DNA of 64,000 bases. Origin: Gracilaria vermiculophylla (lineage: Eukaryota; Rhodophyta; Florideophyceae; Gracilariales; Gracilariaceae). Positions 21,720-34,443 of this stretch are shown here, piece after piece (position 1 is the first letter of the stretch; each line of letters begins with the position of its first letter). The stretch covers positions 201,118-265,117 of the forward strand of contig JAHNZQ020000308.1 of the NCBI GenBank assembly GCA_019155205.2, read 5' to 3'. The position numbers and the translations under genes are program-made. The notes under the pieces are model-generated. The model made no database searches. It saw only the letters and a list, made by a program, of their open reading frames with translations, and had not been told where the DNA came from.

Positions 21720-21993
21720 TAAGGTTGTTCAGTGCAATGTTTTGATAGACTTAAATGGAAGAAATCTTATTTTTTATCTCGAACATTCGGCTTGACTTCT
21801 ATCTTCCGGCAAACGTAGTGCTACAACACTTCTTTTATAGTGTCCTATATCATTTCTTGTATGAATTATAGTTCTTTATCTTTTCTATTGTAAACCATTC
21901 AAAATGCAGATCATCTCCATCTATATAACCATCTAGAAGATTTCAGATCATTCTCGTTGTATATTTTGTTCAAAATATTTCTACTTTCTTCTT
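21720..21993 (-). repeat. Copia-2 5' LTR-like block
   Basis: Lies immediately upstream of gag in minus orientation and is repeated, diverged, at 39280-39563. Shared blocks include GACTTCTATCTTCCG/GACCTCTATCTTCCG and ATGCAGATCAT. Boundaries are approximate. Confidence 0.5.
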
Positions 21994-24104
21994 GAACACC
22001 AGGATCAGACCCAATTGATGATTTCTCGATCAAATAAGTTTGTGAGATGGAGTGGGCGGTAGAACTTCTGAGAACTGCGTCGAAGGTAATTTCTGTCTTT
22101 CCTATATACCCAGAAATGTATATCCTGTTCAAGGGCTAGGAAGTGAAAGGTAACCGTCAATCTATATGCTTGTGAGAAGCCCAACGGGATTACTACAGAA
22201 AAAAATAGTTGCCGGTCGCAACGGTAATGCGTTTTTGCATGTTTTAAAAGCGTTTTGCTCGTTGGAAAAACATGTCAGCTCCGTATCTGCTAAATAGAAG
22301 TGTGTTTCTAAGCCTGTTGGATCGTGCAAACTTTAGCAGAGTACAGTAGGGAGATCAAAGCTGCAGTAGATGCACCGAGTTCAAATGCATCATTTGAAAC
22401 GACTTGTCACAGGAAAAGCATCAGGGCTTTACCGTATAGCTTGGCCTGGTAAGGCAAAACCGTGGCATACTTGATTGATAATCATCATTTCTGTCCAAAA
22501 CTTATCCAACCCCGATGTTCCTTCTAAGGAAAATAAAAAACGTTTTGCAAACACCTTGATCGACTACAAAGAAGAAAGCAAAAAAATGCACCTGTTTTAA
22601 AAGTGGATTACTTGTATTGGTCGTTTCTTTTACTTTCTTATATTGATTCCGTCGCAGGTTTTTTGTACATTCGCAGCATGCCAACAAATATGCCGCAGTA
22701 CTGACCCTACTTCAATCGTCAAGGGTTTTCATATTCTGAGGCCCACTGTTCTTCAACTAGTTCAAAATTACTAAATACCGCGGAAAAATGGGCGTCCGTA
22801 CAGCAGCTTCGAAAATGGTCTTCTGAATGTCTGGATAGCCTGGCTGCAAGAAGTAGCAGATGCGGTTCCATAACGTTTTCCTGTAATAGACATTTCATGC
22901 GAATAAAAAGCCGTCTCTTAACTGTTTGCTTTACAAGCAAAAAGAACTAACGTTAAAATCATGTGGTACTCTAGTTCCAGAAGAACGGCAAAAAAACAAG
23001 GATTTACATTTCGTAAATAGATCTAGATCTCAACCAGAAAATTTTCGAACAATATAATAAAAAGGTCGCTTAACAAATGTGCTGCTTCCTAGCAAGACAG
23101 GCGGTACCTCAGTAAAAATAGCCTTAATAAGAAAAGCCTTTATCTTTGTTTTTCTTATTCCTTTAATGGATTTAATTAAGCTTCTAGAACATGAATTCTA
23201 TTTTTCTTGAGTAGGCTAGAAACGGTTTAGGGATTATATGAGACAACTACTTTTTAATACACATTGAAGGTCAAAGACACTCAATATTGAATATATATTA
23301 ATAACAAAATAGACATATGAGCTTCAACAGCCCCGTATATTAATCATTGTACTTTTATAGTTACGAGACACTGTTTACAAGATTACATTTTGATGAAAAG
23401 AACTTGATTTTTTATGGAGAACCCTACAGCTAAAGTTATCCAATGATTTAAAGAATGTGAAAAGAAAGCGATATGCGTATACAGATAAAAAAAGGTTTCT
23501 CCATGAAAGGAAGATTTAGGTTTGCTTTCGAATTCATCTTAAAAAGAGAAGGTGGTAATGATGGCACATGGAAGATGCAATAAATTGTAGTGAAAGAGCT
23601 GGGCTTTAAATATATTTGTACAATCTTTACATAACAGAAGCAATATTCTAACGCTATTCTCGCCTTGTAAGAAGTAAAGAAGAAGTAAAGGTGAAACAAA
23701 AATTATTTGAGCGGCAAGCAAAAGCTCTATGGGTGCACGTGACAATTCGGTCATACGGACTAGATTAGAATTCGTAATTGGTCTACACGCTCCAGGTCTG
23801 CAAGACAACATTGCCGGGTTCCTTAATAACGTAAAATATCATGAAATCACTGTACTGAAACGTCCAGATAAGGGTTGAGGGGTTAGGATGCTCTTGATGA
23901 ATACGGAAAACACTGAAGTGTTCTGGTTGGTAAGAAATAGAAAAGGGTTGTATAACAATTAAGAAGAATAATCCGACATAAAAACCTCCCTCATGTTTTT
24001 ACAATGGAATAAATAGTTGAACAACAAGAAACCTCATTCAGACGGGTCGAAATGGAAAACGTATTGGAAAGCCAACCAATGTTTTGCTTTTAACTGACTA
24101 CAAA
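21994..24104. other. AT-rich intergenic, no gene recognised
   Basis: Short frames only, none with a motif or repeat I could place. Confidence 0.4.
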
Positions 24105-24657
24105 GGTGGTACGGTCAGTTCTCCATTCGAGGTGGTAGTGCACAACGTCGGTTAGGAGGTTTTGATTACTCCATAGGCATTAGTTCCTAAATATGGTGTC
24201 TGTTAATCGCAGTCATGAGCAGGGGGAATCCTGAAAGGGAATCTGCAAACACCAAGCGAAGAGTGGGGTTCACCGGGCGAACAATGCTCCTACAAGCGCT
24301 GCTTCGAGGCGACCTGGGGATCAGCAGTTTAGAAACGTAAGGATCTTCGACGAAAGTCTCCAACCAGAAAAATAGACGAAGACTCAAGGGTGCTTCGTTT
24401 ACTTTCCCAGAGGTGGAGCTTGACCGGTAGATTAAGTACCACGCCGCAAGCCCGCCTCGGCAGGTCTCACTACTGTAGGAATTAAATGCACCAGTTAGCC
24501 ACAATTTATCTAAATTTTACCGTTCCGCATGGGTTCTGTGGCGAAAGTGGGCCGAATTATGCACCCCGTGGCTCAGGTAATAAAATGGAAACCCTCCTCA
24601 GTAATATCCCGTCGGAAAGCCACATGACAGTGTCACCTTAGAGTCTACTGTACGATA
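24105..24657 (-). repeat. Solo LTR of the Gypsy-2 family (older copy)
   Basis: Aligns with 24786-25341 and, inverted, with the Gypsy-2 LTRs, for example in GTAGTGCACAACGTC, ACAATGCTCCTAC and GACCTGGGGATC. It is more diverged than the second solo copy. The flanking 5-mers ACAAA (24100-24104) and CCAAA (24658-24662) match at four of five bases. No internal region is present. Confidence 0.8.
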
Positions 24658-24785
24658 CCAAATGCAGATTTAAAGGAAATATATATGATCATATATTTGT
24701 GTTTTTTTGTATCTCTCATAAATCCCCATAATGTGTTGCAATTGTGTAGATGAAAAGATGGTACAGTTTTCAGTCACACATCAAG

Positions 24786-25341
24786 TGTGGTACTGTCAGC
24801 CCTCCTGTCGAGGTAGTAAAGCACAACGTCCGTTAGGAGTTTTTGGTGACTCCAAAGACGCGTATTCCTAAAGGTGGTCTCCGGTATCCGCTGCCGCGAG
24901 CCGGGGGAATTCTGAAAGGGATCCGCAAACACCAAGGGGAGGGGAAGGTTCACTGGGCGGACAATGCTCCTACAGGCGCTGCTATGATGCGACCTGGGGA
25001 TCGGCGGCTTAGAAACCTGCGTGAATAGACAAGAGACTCCAACCGGAAAATGTAGAAGAAGACTTAAGGGTGCTTGTCTTTACTTCCCCAGAGGTGCAGC
25101 TCAACCGGCAGCTTAAATATCAAGCCGGGAGCCCGCCTCGGCAGGTCGCACTACTGTGCTAATTACCTGCATAAAATATCTAAAATGAATAATAAATTCT
25201 ACCGTACCTTAAGGATACTGTAGCGCACGCGGGCAAGATTATGCACCACGTGTGGCCCAGCTAATAAATTACGAACCCTCCTTAGGAATATTATACCTTA
25301 AGGCCAAACCACCATATTTCCGTAGGAGCCACTGTACTACA
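24786..25341 (-). repeat. Solo LTR of the Gypsy-2 family with perfect target duplication
   Basis: 556 bp. In minus orientation it starts TGTAGTACAGTGGCTCCTA and ends GACAGTACCACA. TCAAG flanks it on both sides (24781-24785 and 25342-25346). A complete LTR with an intact 5-bp duplication and no internal region is the signature of LTR-LTR recombination. Confidence 0.9.
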
Positions 25342-25346
25342 TCAAG

Positions 25347-28300
25347 CTCTGTTTATGCTTGGGGTTAATATTTATGCCAACACTGAATCTGGGTACAAAA
25401 AAAAAACACAGAAACAAGCGTCGGAGGAATATAAGTGCGCAGTTCTAAAATATTAAGAAAAACTAAAATATTGTTAAACCGAACATTTCGGATTCAGTAC
25501 CCTATGGAGTTAATATTTGTGTAAAAAAAGCATTCGCATTGCGTAAAAGTTTAGTATTTGCTTTACATTTCGTACATGATCTAACACTTTCATATCACCT
25601 AATGCTGTTTTTATGTTTATGGATTTGTATTAAAAGGATTATCTACTGTATACGTATGTAATTAGTATTCGTTTGGATGATGTAATGTACATCAAAACGT
25701 TCTGGCTCTAGAGGCGCAACTACGCTCTTTATGCTCAACGTTGAGAGTGTACACTGAAAATATTAAACTTAGTCCCATTCTCTGCTTTTGTAAAACACAT
25801 TTGTGTCCTGCAAAGTAGGAGGCGAACTTTTTTTCAAAATAGTCTAAAAGCAGAGAACCTCCCGCAGCTTTTTTTATTCGCAAGTGACTTACTAAGGTTT
25901 CGTACTGCTGCTGAATGACCAAGCATCGCAAGCTCTTTCTATGAAACTCGCTTTTCCTATGCTCCGAAAGTATATGAAGAAAAAACAGCTGTACAAATGT
26001 TTCGAGATTTTCAGAACACTTAGAGGCGGCACACAATATTGGTGAGGATAATCTTGTGAATGGATGGAACTTGCATAAACTTCAAAAGAATCATATTGGA
26101 TTTGCAAACGTTTCTGATGGTGTTTATTAGTTGTGGTGTAGTAGATGAAGAGAGAAAAAATGTTGTGAACGGTTTGGTTTTAACTATAGAGATGATCGAA
26201 AAGTAAAAGGAACCTGTACGTATCGATGTTTTTCAGAGTTATACTACTAATGATTATTATTTTACGTTGTTATATCGAAACAATTCTTCACCATGCTGCC
26301 TTTCAGTCACTTTGTCAAACCAACTCGTGATACTAATTTCAGTTGAAATCTTTATTTCGGTTCACATGACAAGTGGCTTACAGAGCCAGTTAGTCACTCA
26401 TCGTCCGACACGAGGACATAGACGAGTGTAATAGAAGCTTCTAGACTCCGGATATATGTGAGTAGGAAACTACAGCTGTACAAATTACTACTCCTGGATA
26501 TCTGGAGCACCAGCATTGCACGATATGTATCATAGACGCACTTCTCCTGGAAATTTTGTATAAAGATTCGCACGGGATCCAATTTAGAAGGATCTGGTGG
26601 TCTATGCAAACCTCTTTTCATGCGACAAATTCCTACCCGGTTAACACAATCCTTCACAGTCTCAACCATTGACATAGTGTTTTGACAAAAAGTTGTAGAA
26701 GTTATTGTTATCCGTTTACCTGAAGGTGAGATAAAAAACAATTAGCCGTTGTTTATCCTACGTCAGGCTCCTACTCTTTATTTCTTTCGCAGTGAATATT
26801 TCTTCATTATTGTAGTATAGTGGATCCGAGCGGTGTATCAGTTAAGAAGCTGATTGTCCGAACTAGGCTTAAGTGAGCTAGTTGCCCATGTGTGCTGCTT
26901 TGGAACACCAAGTCCGGCGTCTATAATAGACTAGCACGTAGCATAGCTGTATGTAGGTAGCGGATCTCACCACGTGCTATTTTCACTATGTGCCTGTTGG
27001 TGGCAGTGCGAACTTAAAGTTAGTTGCAGCTTCGAGGTACCACTACACAGACATCTTCGCTACTCGCGAACCCACTAACTAGTGAAGGGTAGGTATCCAT
27101 TACGGTCCCGGAAAAACGACTTTATAAATCCCAGCTAAGTCTAGGCCTTTCGGCATTTTGTAAAGGTTTTGAGACCGTCTGGACTCCTTGCGCGTACATT
27201 GAGCCCGCCTGACATTTCTAAGCACCCAGTCTCCATGGGAACGTCTTGTGCTGGAGAGCTTCTTAATATATCACCATCCGAACACCAATCTAGCGTGACA
27301 CACATGTCCTGCTCACGAACTTTGCATGAATCCCGCCTTTCATACCTTGCACGCCTACTTCCGCTATCTCACAATTAGTATTGAAATCAAAGTGAAAAAT
27401 GGAAGCTTCACGTCTTCTAGTATAGAAAAAAGTAGCACAACGCTTTTTTGTGTTTCACTTACGACAGGTTTTGCCTTCGGTGTGGCAAACCAAGCATCCA
27501 GCGATCACGATCAGCTTTGGCTCCCACGGATTGAAAGCCATCAATGCGCCCAATGCGGAACCAGGTCAGCACGATACCCTTTTATAAGCAGTGCCCTAAA
27601 GAAGTTCCCTCAGTATATCATCTAGCCAAATGATTGTCTGCCAGATAGAAAAATTTGCATTGCTACACTCACTGTATGGGAATCCAACAATGTGTGATGG
27701 ACGTTACTCTTTATCATGTTTCGCCTGAAAAGAAACTCTCATATTGTTTTACCTTTATGAAAGAAAGGCCAGCGTGGAGTTTGCCGTAACCTTGACTTTC
27801 TACGCAGCGCAGACGTTTAAGCGATAAATAACGACTTAAGAATTTAAAACTTTTGCATTGCCATATGTCTTTGGGAATGAGAAGACTTTTGCCGAATGTA
27901 GAAATTTAGAGACAGCAGTTTTATTTGAAGAGTGTTTTCATGGCTCTTAGATAGTTAAGCAATGAATCCAATATAAGAGAATTGACAATTTTATGTTCGT
28001 TACACCACTTTTAAGAGTTTCCAGGGCACAGATCTCGTATGTTTATGTCTTAGGTTATTTTAGTAGCAAAAAAAGGAGAAATACATTTCATTTAAGGCAT
28101 GTTGGAAGATTTGAGCAAAATACGTAGTCAGTTAGACCTTCCGGTATCAAAATACCACGTGTCAGGTAGAGATAAAATTTGTGTTGTCCCAATTTCCTCG
28201 CTCTATAGGCATAGAATAGAGCACAGGTTATCGCTGTCGATTTGGTTTTTTGCAGAGTTTATCTATTTTACTGGCCATTATCCTCTATTTTATTTCTAAG

Positions 28301-31300
28301 CTGTCACTGTGTCTTAACCAACTGCCCGCGTTTATTGGCCGCCCCATGACCAGTTGCTTGTGCTCTACACTCCATATGAATTTTTTGTTGATTTTGATCG
28401 TCCCTGAGGACGAGTAGTCGTCTCATGATCATTAGACGCCGGTACCTTGCTGCGTAGAGAACACGACCGTACAATAATGGTGAAGGTTGCCATTACATTC
28501 CTTGGATTCAAATTTAATCTACAGTGTATTTGCGTTACGTAGCATTAAAGACTCACAATAAAGCTTTTCAAAAGAATCATACAAAGACAACATAATATGG
28601 CTTTATGCATACAAACCCTAAGGTTCTATACCACCTTGTTGTCATTTGGTGAATTTATTTGTCCATCAGTTACGTACATCGGTCTGCAATTTTACCCGAA
28701 AGATCTCGTGCGTTTGAAATTAACTTTTAACCTTCATCTGCGCGCTTCTCCAATACAGTTTTATAAACACATTTCGAAACATTTCTGTACAGCGTATGCA
28801 TATTATAAGAGTTTATTTTATGCGCGACAAGTACTTTGATACCTATGTGGAGAAACTGCAGTCGCATGGGATGTTGGTGGTGGCGCATTGAAGTGGCGGC
28901 GTAACGACGTATATCATACGAGGCTAGCGGAACGCAAGGGCTTCTTGGTACGCTCCGCAGAATATTATGCCAATGAAGTCGTTGACATTTAACGCGATGA
29001 AGAGCTTGAGACGTGCGTTCGCGGCGAAATGCGAAAGGGCTATGGGCTCTTTGCAGACCAAGTAGTCTTGCAGAGCTTTAGCAAGGGGATGGGTGAGAGC
29101 TCCTGGAAACAACAAGCCGCACTGAATGGAGGCCTCAGAGTAAAGGTTCGCAATTGATACGGGTAGCGGTCTCACCGACGGAGGCCTAAACACAATCACA
29201 ACAGAGGGTCAACGTCGAACCATCACCTCCACAACACCCTCCAGGAGGAATGTAAACCACAAAGGAGTGTCCACACCAGCCAGCAGCAGAATCAACACAC
29301 CCGTGGCAACGAGAAAGAGAAACTGAAGAGGCGAAACGGGTGAACGGTGGTGAAAGGGACCGGAAAAAGAGGAACAAAAAAGATGACATCAGAGGCCAGT
29401 GGGGCTGGGCCCAAAACCTGAAAGAAGTTGTAGCTGAGAAAGAAAGGTTAACGGAAAGGATAGAAATATGCAAGGAAAGTACGCCAGCTCCGTCTCAGAC
29501 ATATTTGGATGTGCTAAAATCACTACTTCTAAAGCGCTTTCACTTACTCGATGTCTTATGTTCGAAAACAAGTGAACCCTAACCAGTCCGCCGGAGACAC
29601 TGAATACTATCAATCATCATCTAACATAACATGGCCACGTCGGCAACAAATCATGACACCTAACTTCCACGGCGCTCAGCAATGCAGTAACACAGCACGA
29701 TGAGCTACATGACTGCACAAAACCATAAAAAAGCACAAATTCACTTTCCAACACACACTAACAAATGCCAACATGGCGAATTTCACTTTTACACAAGATC
29801 CGCACCATATACCTGCAAACAGCACAAACCGCACGTCTACAGTAACACATTGTACTTGTATACCTCATAACAGGGCAGCTGCTCCTTACTAAAGTGCCAT
29901 TGGTACACCACATGTTATATGTGTCCACACTCATAGCTAGCTGTACTCAACACGTTTACACTCAAGGTTCTTCTTTGAGTTGCCCAAATCTTTCCTATTT
30001 CCAATGTTCCTTTCAATTTAACCACACGTGTTGTAGTACATTTCTGTAACTTGATGGAGGCTCACAAGGGACTCTACTTTCTTTGTCTATCCTTCTTCGT
30101 CCCTCCAATTGATCCACTCGATGGATCTACGACTACAAGTCCTCGAGCATGAACTGATAAAGATTGTCTTCTGTCTATCCATCCAAAGTAGATCTAGTAG
30201 TTTCAAACAGTCTCCATCTCTGTTGCTGACCATGCTGAAATGGTGGCCGCGAGATGTCAGCGCAAATCCTGACTGGCGTTTTGTCGTAAACTGACATGCG
30301 CCTCCCTTCCAAATGAGAACGAAACGTATTTTGTATCACAGCAACGCTTTAGCCATTTCCATTGATACATATCAAGAATCCCCATACCCAAAAATTTCAG
30401 TCTATACCCACGGTCTAACAAAACGCTAAATAGCTGCCGCTGAAGCTCTGAACGCATTCTCAAGTGGGACCACGATAAGTGACTGCCCCACCGATGAGTT
30501 AAGGATACAATATCCTCGCACTATGTCCATAAGGGGCCGTTCGAATTTTCCATCCATTTTCCGGTTCGCAGTCTAAATCTACATAGTGGGGTAGCCCGGT
30601 GTCAACCCACTGTTCATCAAGTCCACACCACTATAACATGCTTTCATTAATGCAACTTTGTTCGGACGGGGTGGATTATTGAACCCTGTGTGCGGATGGA
30701 TCTCATCGACGAAACCACTGACAGCTTACCACTGTGATGGACTTTCGATTTCATCACAGTGGTATAACGGTATGCTGAACTGTATGAATCTTATCACTGT
30801 GTCGAATCTTCCACATGACGTAAAACGTCCAAAGTTTTCCACTGGTCCATACTTTTTCAGAGGCGTGGTTTTCCATTTTTTCTTTTCGTTTTTTATTCTT
30901 TGAGCTTTGTTTTCATAAAGAACACTTCGAAGAACTTCATGATTTCTCCGTTTGTGACATTTCGAAAATCGAGTTCTTCGAGGCTTCTGTTAGTCAGTCT
31001 GAAAGTGACGTATAAGTGCACGAGAGGGTATGTGTATGTGAACAAGCATACAGAGAACAATCTCGCCTTTCATTTCCATGAGTAAGTACACGACCATATT
31101 GGCCAATTACCTTCCCAGTCCTAGGAGGTATCGGGCCATTCAGAGTGTTGGAAATATTTTAAGTTTTTCTGTGCGGTCGTGAGCCGTCCTGAAGTCTGTA
31201 GTCCCCAGGCTATCATTCATCTCGAGCATATCCATCTCATGCAAAACTCAAGCTGGGTCAAGTTCGTCGCTTACATGTATTTGCCTCGGTTACTGATCAG

Positions 31301-31438
31301 CATCCAAATAGACTTCTGCCAAGCCCAATGCGCCTCGCCTCTTGTAATTGAAAAGTTTCATTGTCACATGCTTGACACAGTCTTGGATATTCCTACGGAA
31401 GGTTACGGATATCTGACCCCACCAGTTTAAGATCGGTG
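25347..31438. other. AT-rich intergenic, no convincing gene
   Basis: About 6 kb with only short frames. A minus frame at 28924-29199 is noted separately. Segments near 25960-26010 and 26420-26500 share CAGCTGTACAAAT and similar flanking sequence, so they may be a diverged duplicate. No transposon ends were found. Confidence 0.35.
28924..29199 (-). pseudogene. Unidentified conserved-looking ORF
   Basis: 91 residues with no stop, preceded and followed by noncoding-looking DNA. QCGLLFPGALTHPLAKALQD and then HFAANARLKLF faintly resemble a zinc-binding segment seen in Pcf11-type cleavage factors (CGLRF...LDWHFRxNxRLK), but the key His/Cys spacing is lost. It could be a relic exon or chance. I do not assign a function. 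Confidence 0.15.
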
Positions 31439-31443
31439 GAGGT

Positions 31444-31998
31444 TGTAGTACAGCGGCTCCTAAGGGAAAAATGGTGGTGTGGCCTTATGGTATAAATTTC
31501 ACAAGAAGGGCTCATATTTTATCAACTGAGCCACGTGGTGCATAATTCTGCCCGCAGGCGCTACAGTATCCTTAAGGGACGGTAAAGTTATTATTTATTT
31601 TAGTTAATTTACGAAGGTAACTAGTACAGTAGGAAGACCTGCCGAGGCGCGCTCCCGGCTTGATACTTAATCTGCCGGTTGAGCTCCCCCTCTGGGGAAG
31701 TAAAGACAAGCACCCTTGAGTCTTCATCTACTTTTTCGGTTGAAGAGCCTCGTCGATCATACTGAGGTTTTTAAGCCGCCGATCCCCAGGTCGCATCATA
31801 GCAGCGACTGTAGGAGCATTGTCCGCCCAGTGAACCTCCCCCTTCGCTTGGTGTTTGCGGATCCTCTTTGAGCATTCCCCCGGCTCGCGACAACGGATAC
31901 CGGAGACCACCTTTAGGAACACGCACCTTTGGAGTGAACAAAAACTCCTAACGAACGTTGTGCTTTACTACCTCGAGAGTAAGGCTGACAGTACCACA
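31444..31998 (+). repeat. Gypsy-2 5' LTR
   Basis: Starts TGTAGTACAGCGGCTCCTAA and ends GACAGTACCACA. Matches 37144-37697 and the two solo LTRs. Confidence 0.93.
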
Positions 31999-32577
31999 AC
32001 TGATCTCCCGACTTAGAAGGTCACAGTTCCTAAAGGATTCGCAAAAGTCACAGCAGAACTGTGTTTCTAGTTTGCACAGATTGAACCCCAACAGTGGAAT
32101 TCTTCCTTAAAGTGACTCGGAAGTCGATGAAAATCACCCTCGACCTACTCCTCTATAGACCTCTCAGAACATCCAATGGGGACCCCCCTACAGGATCCTC
32201 AAGCAACCGACTCCATCGGTGGGCGCAGCACGCGCAGCGCTCCGAAGGAGGTGGCCGCCACACTGGAGGACCCTGAAAGTCTCCTTCGAAATCCTGGCAC
32301 CTCTGTGGAGCGTTTCAGCAATCGTGTCAGGAGAATGCATGATCGGAGGCAAGCGGAACCCCCCGCGACACCTCTGGAGAACGCCGATGTGGATGTTTAA
32401 GAACCGCACACGGCATCACAGCCGCCACCTTAGAAGCTACAGGGACGGGAACACCTGGAGGCTAACTCCCTCCTGGAGTCGCTGGCCCCGTGCCTTACGG
32501 AATGGCTCTCACAAGAGCTGGTCTAAAGGATACCTGCAGGTGTTGAAGCCCACTTCGGAGCGCGCCGCCACGCCCTT
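31999..32577. other. Gypsy-2 leader
   Basis: Between the 5' LTR and the first clear gag frame. A frame open across 32219-32770 overlaps gag in another phase and shows no motif. I could not identify a primer-binding site with confidence: the bases after the LTR are ACTGATCTCCCGACTTAG. Confidence 0.4.
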
Positions 32578-34400
32578 GTGGAGGAAATCGCAACGGAGAG
32601 CGCTCACCGTGCTGTGGATGCTTTGCAGGATTCCGATCCCTTCCTCGAGGTGGTCTCAGATGTCATCCGTGCGGAAGTTCGCTCCCAAACCGCGCAGATG
32701 CTCCACGCAGCGGCGTTTCAAAGTTATTATTTCGTACAGGAGAGGTTCCCTCTACCAACACCTAAGGTGACCCCGGGCAGAGAAGGACAGGATACTGCCA
32801 CCCCCCACGCCAGAGGAGGAAAGGATACTGCCATATGGAAACGGGACCACCTCAGGAATCTTGCTATGCACCGTCTGGATCTGACGCCCCGCAAAGGAGG
32901 ACAGGATACCGGTCACGAAGGAATTTACCCAAGGAGAGAAGGACAGGATACTCCTCGGGTGGATCGCGATAACGGGGGTATCGTCAGTAACCCAGACCAC
33001 CACAAGGAAAGACGCCGAAAAAAACGGATGGCAAGAAGAAGAAAGCGAGACGCCAATTGGGAGAGAAGCTCAGACTCCGAATCCGTACACAGCTCCAGAT
33101 CGGAGGACAGTATGCCGCCCAAGGGGAAGAGCAGAAGGGTCAGGAAGGTCGTCACGCTTAACGACCTCTTCGCCAAAGTGGTGGATTATGACACCTACAT
33201 GTTGTAAAATCACTCCACTCTTCACGACGCATCGGTCGCTAAACGACTCACGAAGATGCAGCGCAGCATGGATATTCAAATGAAGAAGCACTCTTTCTCA
33301 GGCGAAGACCCCATCTCGGTGTTGAATTTTCTTACGCGCTTCCGTTCAGCGTGTAATACCAAAGGTGTCCATGAAGGTGCCGCCGTATGGTGCTTTCAGG
33401 TTTACCTCACCGGTCAAGCCTACTCGCTGGTGCAGTAACGACTCACGGGAGAGAGCACCATTGTGGATGATCATTAAACGAAGATCTTGACGACGTACCC
33501 GGAGGTGGTCAATTTTGCCCTGAAAAGGTACGCCACGGACGAGGTGCTAGCTGATGCTGATGCCGAAGTCACTCCCTCTAGGCAGAACACCGGCATGACC
33601 GAGATGGAGATCTCACAGAAGCTGTGAACGAAGGCCCTACGGTGTGGGAACGTGTACTCCGAACTGCGGTTGAAGTCGTTGTTTGTCGAGGGACCTCTCC
33701 CCTCGATACGTGCGAGGGTGCGCAATCACCTTACAACGCACCCAAAAACCACCTATACGGAGCTAGCGCGTTTCGCGGAATCCTATGCGGATACCCAACG
33801 TGCCGCCCGCCGCAGCCATAATTCACTTTCGGACAAACCGGAGGCCTCAAGGACCCGTCGGGCACCCCCCCTGACGTTAGACTCCAGCACCTCGGAGGAG
33901 GTTGACGAGCTCATGCTCGTAGGAGAGCAAGAGTCCCTTGCCCTCACATACGCCTCATCTCAGGGAGCACCGTGTAGGACGAGGACACCCTCGTCCCCAA
34001 CTTGGTACGCTTCGGCAGGATCCTACAGGAGTGTCCGATTTGCGATCCCTCGAGGCTACCCACCGCCTGGCAGGATTTGCTTGCCTCGAGAGCCAGTAAA
34101 TTGTACGAGTCTCACCCCGGCAATGAGAGCCGCCATCGTGCAGGAACCAGAAAAACTTCCAGGACCTGAAGGACACACCCATGGAGAGCGGAAGTTATGG
34201 AACCGCGTATCGCGACATCCGCTCCCCTCATGGAAACTACAGTTACCGTTCTCCTCTGGGAGTGCAGCCGGTCCCACTGTCACGTACACCCGCAACGCCG
34301 GTGCCAGTACCTAAACCGGTTGCACCTCAAATGAACACGTCGCATCTCCATGCACAACCGCAGAAGCCGTCCCCGACTGGAACCCAGCCCCTCTCCAACC
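32578..34400 (+). pseudogene. Gypsy-2 gag
   Basis: The frame 32578-33207 encodes an N-terminal region with four spaced copies of a G-x-D-T motif (EGQDT, GGKDT, GGQDT, EGQDT; about 32783-32955), then a Lys/Arg-rich segment (RRRKKRMARRRKRD) and SSDSESVHSSRSEDS. After a stop, 33256-33438 gives the gag core (SGEDPISVLNFLTRFRSACN). 33652-34314 gives YSELRLKSLFVEGPLPSIRA and a FAESYADTQRAARR segment. A knuckle-like region (VRFGRILQECPICDPSRLP) lies near 33998-34060 in another frame. Gag would form the particle; stops at 33207 and 33438 disrupt it. Confidence 0.65.
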
Positions 34401-34443
34401 AGGAAAATCCTCAAAGCCACGCGTAGAGGCTCCGCATGGCTCT

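Larger units (their letters stand above)
16650..21993 (-). mobile_element. Second Ty1/Copia element (Copia-2), AT-rich, decayed
   Basis: Reading leftwards: an LTR-like block (21720-21993), gag (about 21330-20985 and 20130-19640), a protease/pre-integrase zone, integrase (about 19250-18420), RT (about 17900-17400) and RNase H (about 17300-16670). Only fragments of each remain open. An 853-bp GC-rich insert splits gag at 20132-20984. The left end stops at the Copia-1 LTR (16641) just after the RNase H tail, and its own 3' LTR is missing. Confidence 0.7.

Noticed and set aside
24187..25028. Short frames inside the solo LTRs
   Set aside because: LTR sequence is non-coding; the same frames appear in all LTR copies and carry no domain.
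28398..28420. Short hairpins TCGTCC-CTGA-GGACGA and GACGA-GTAG-TCGTC, briefly considered a hammerhead ribozyme
   Set aside because: The conserved CUGAnGA and GAAA core strands are absent on both strands.
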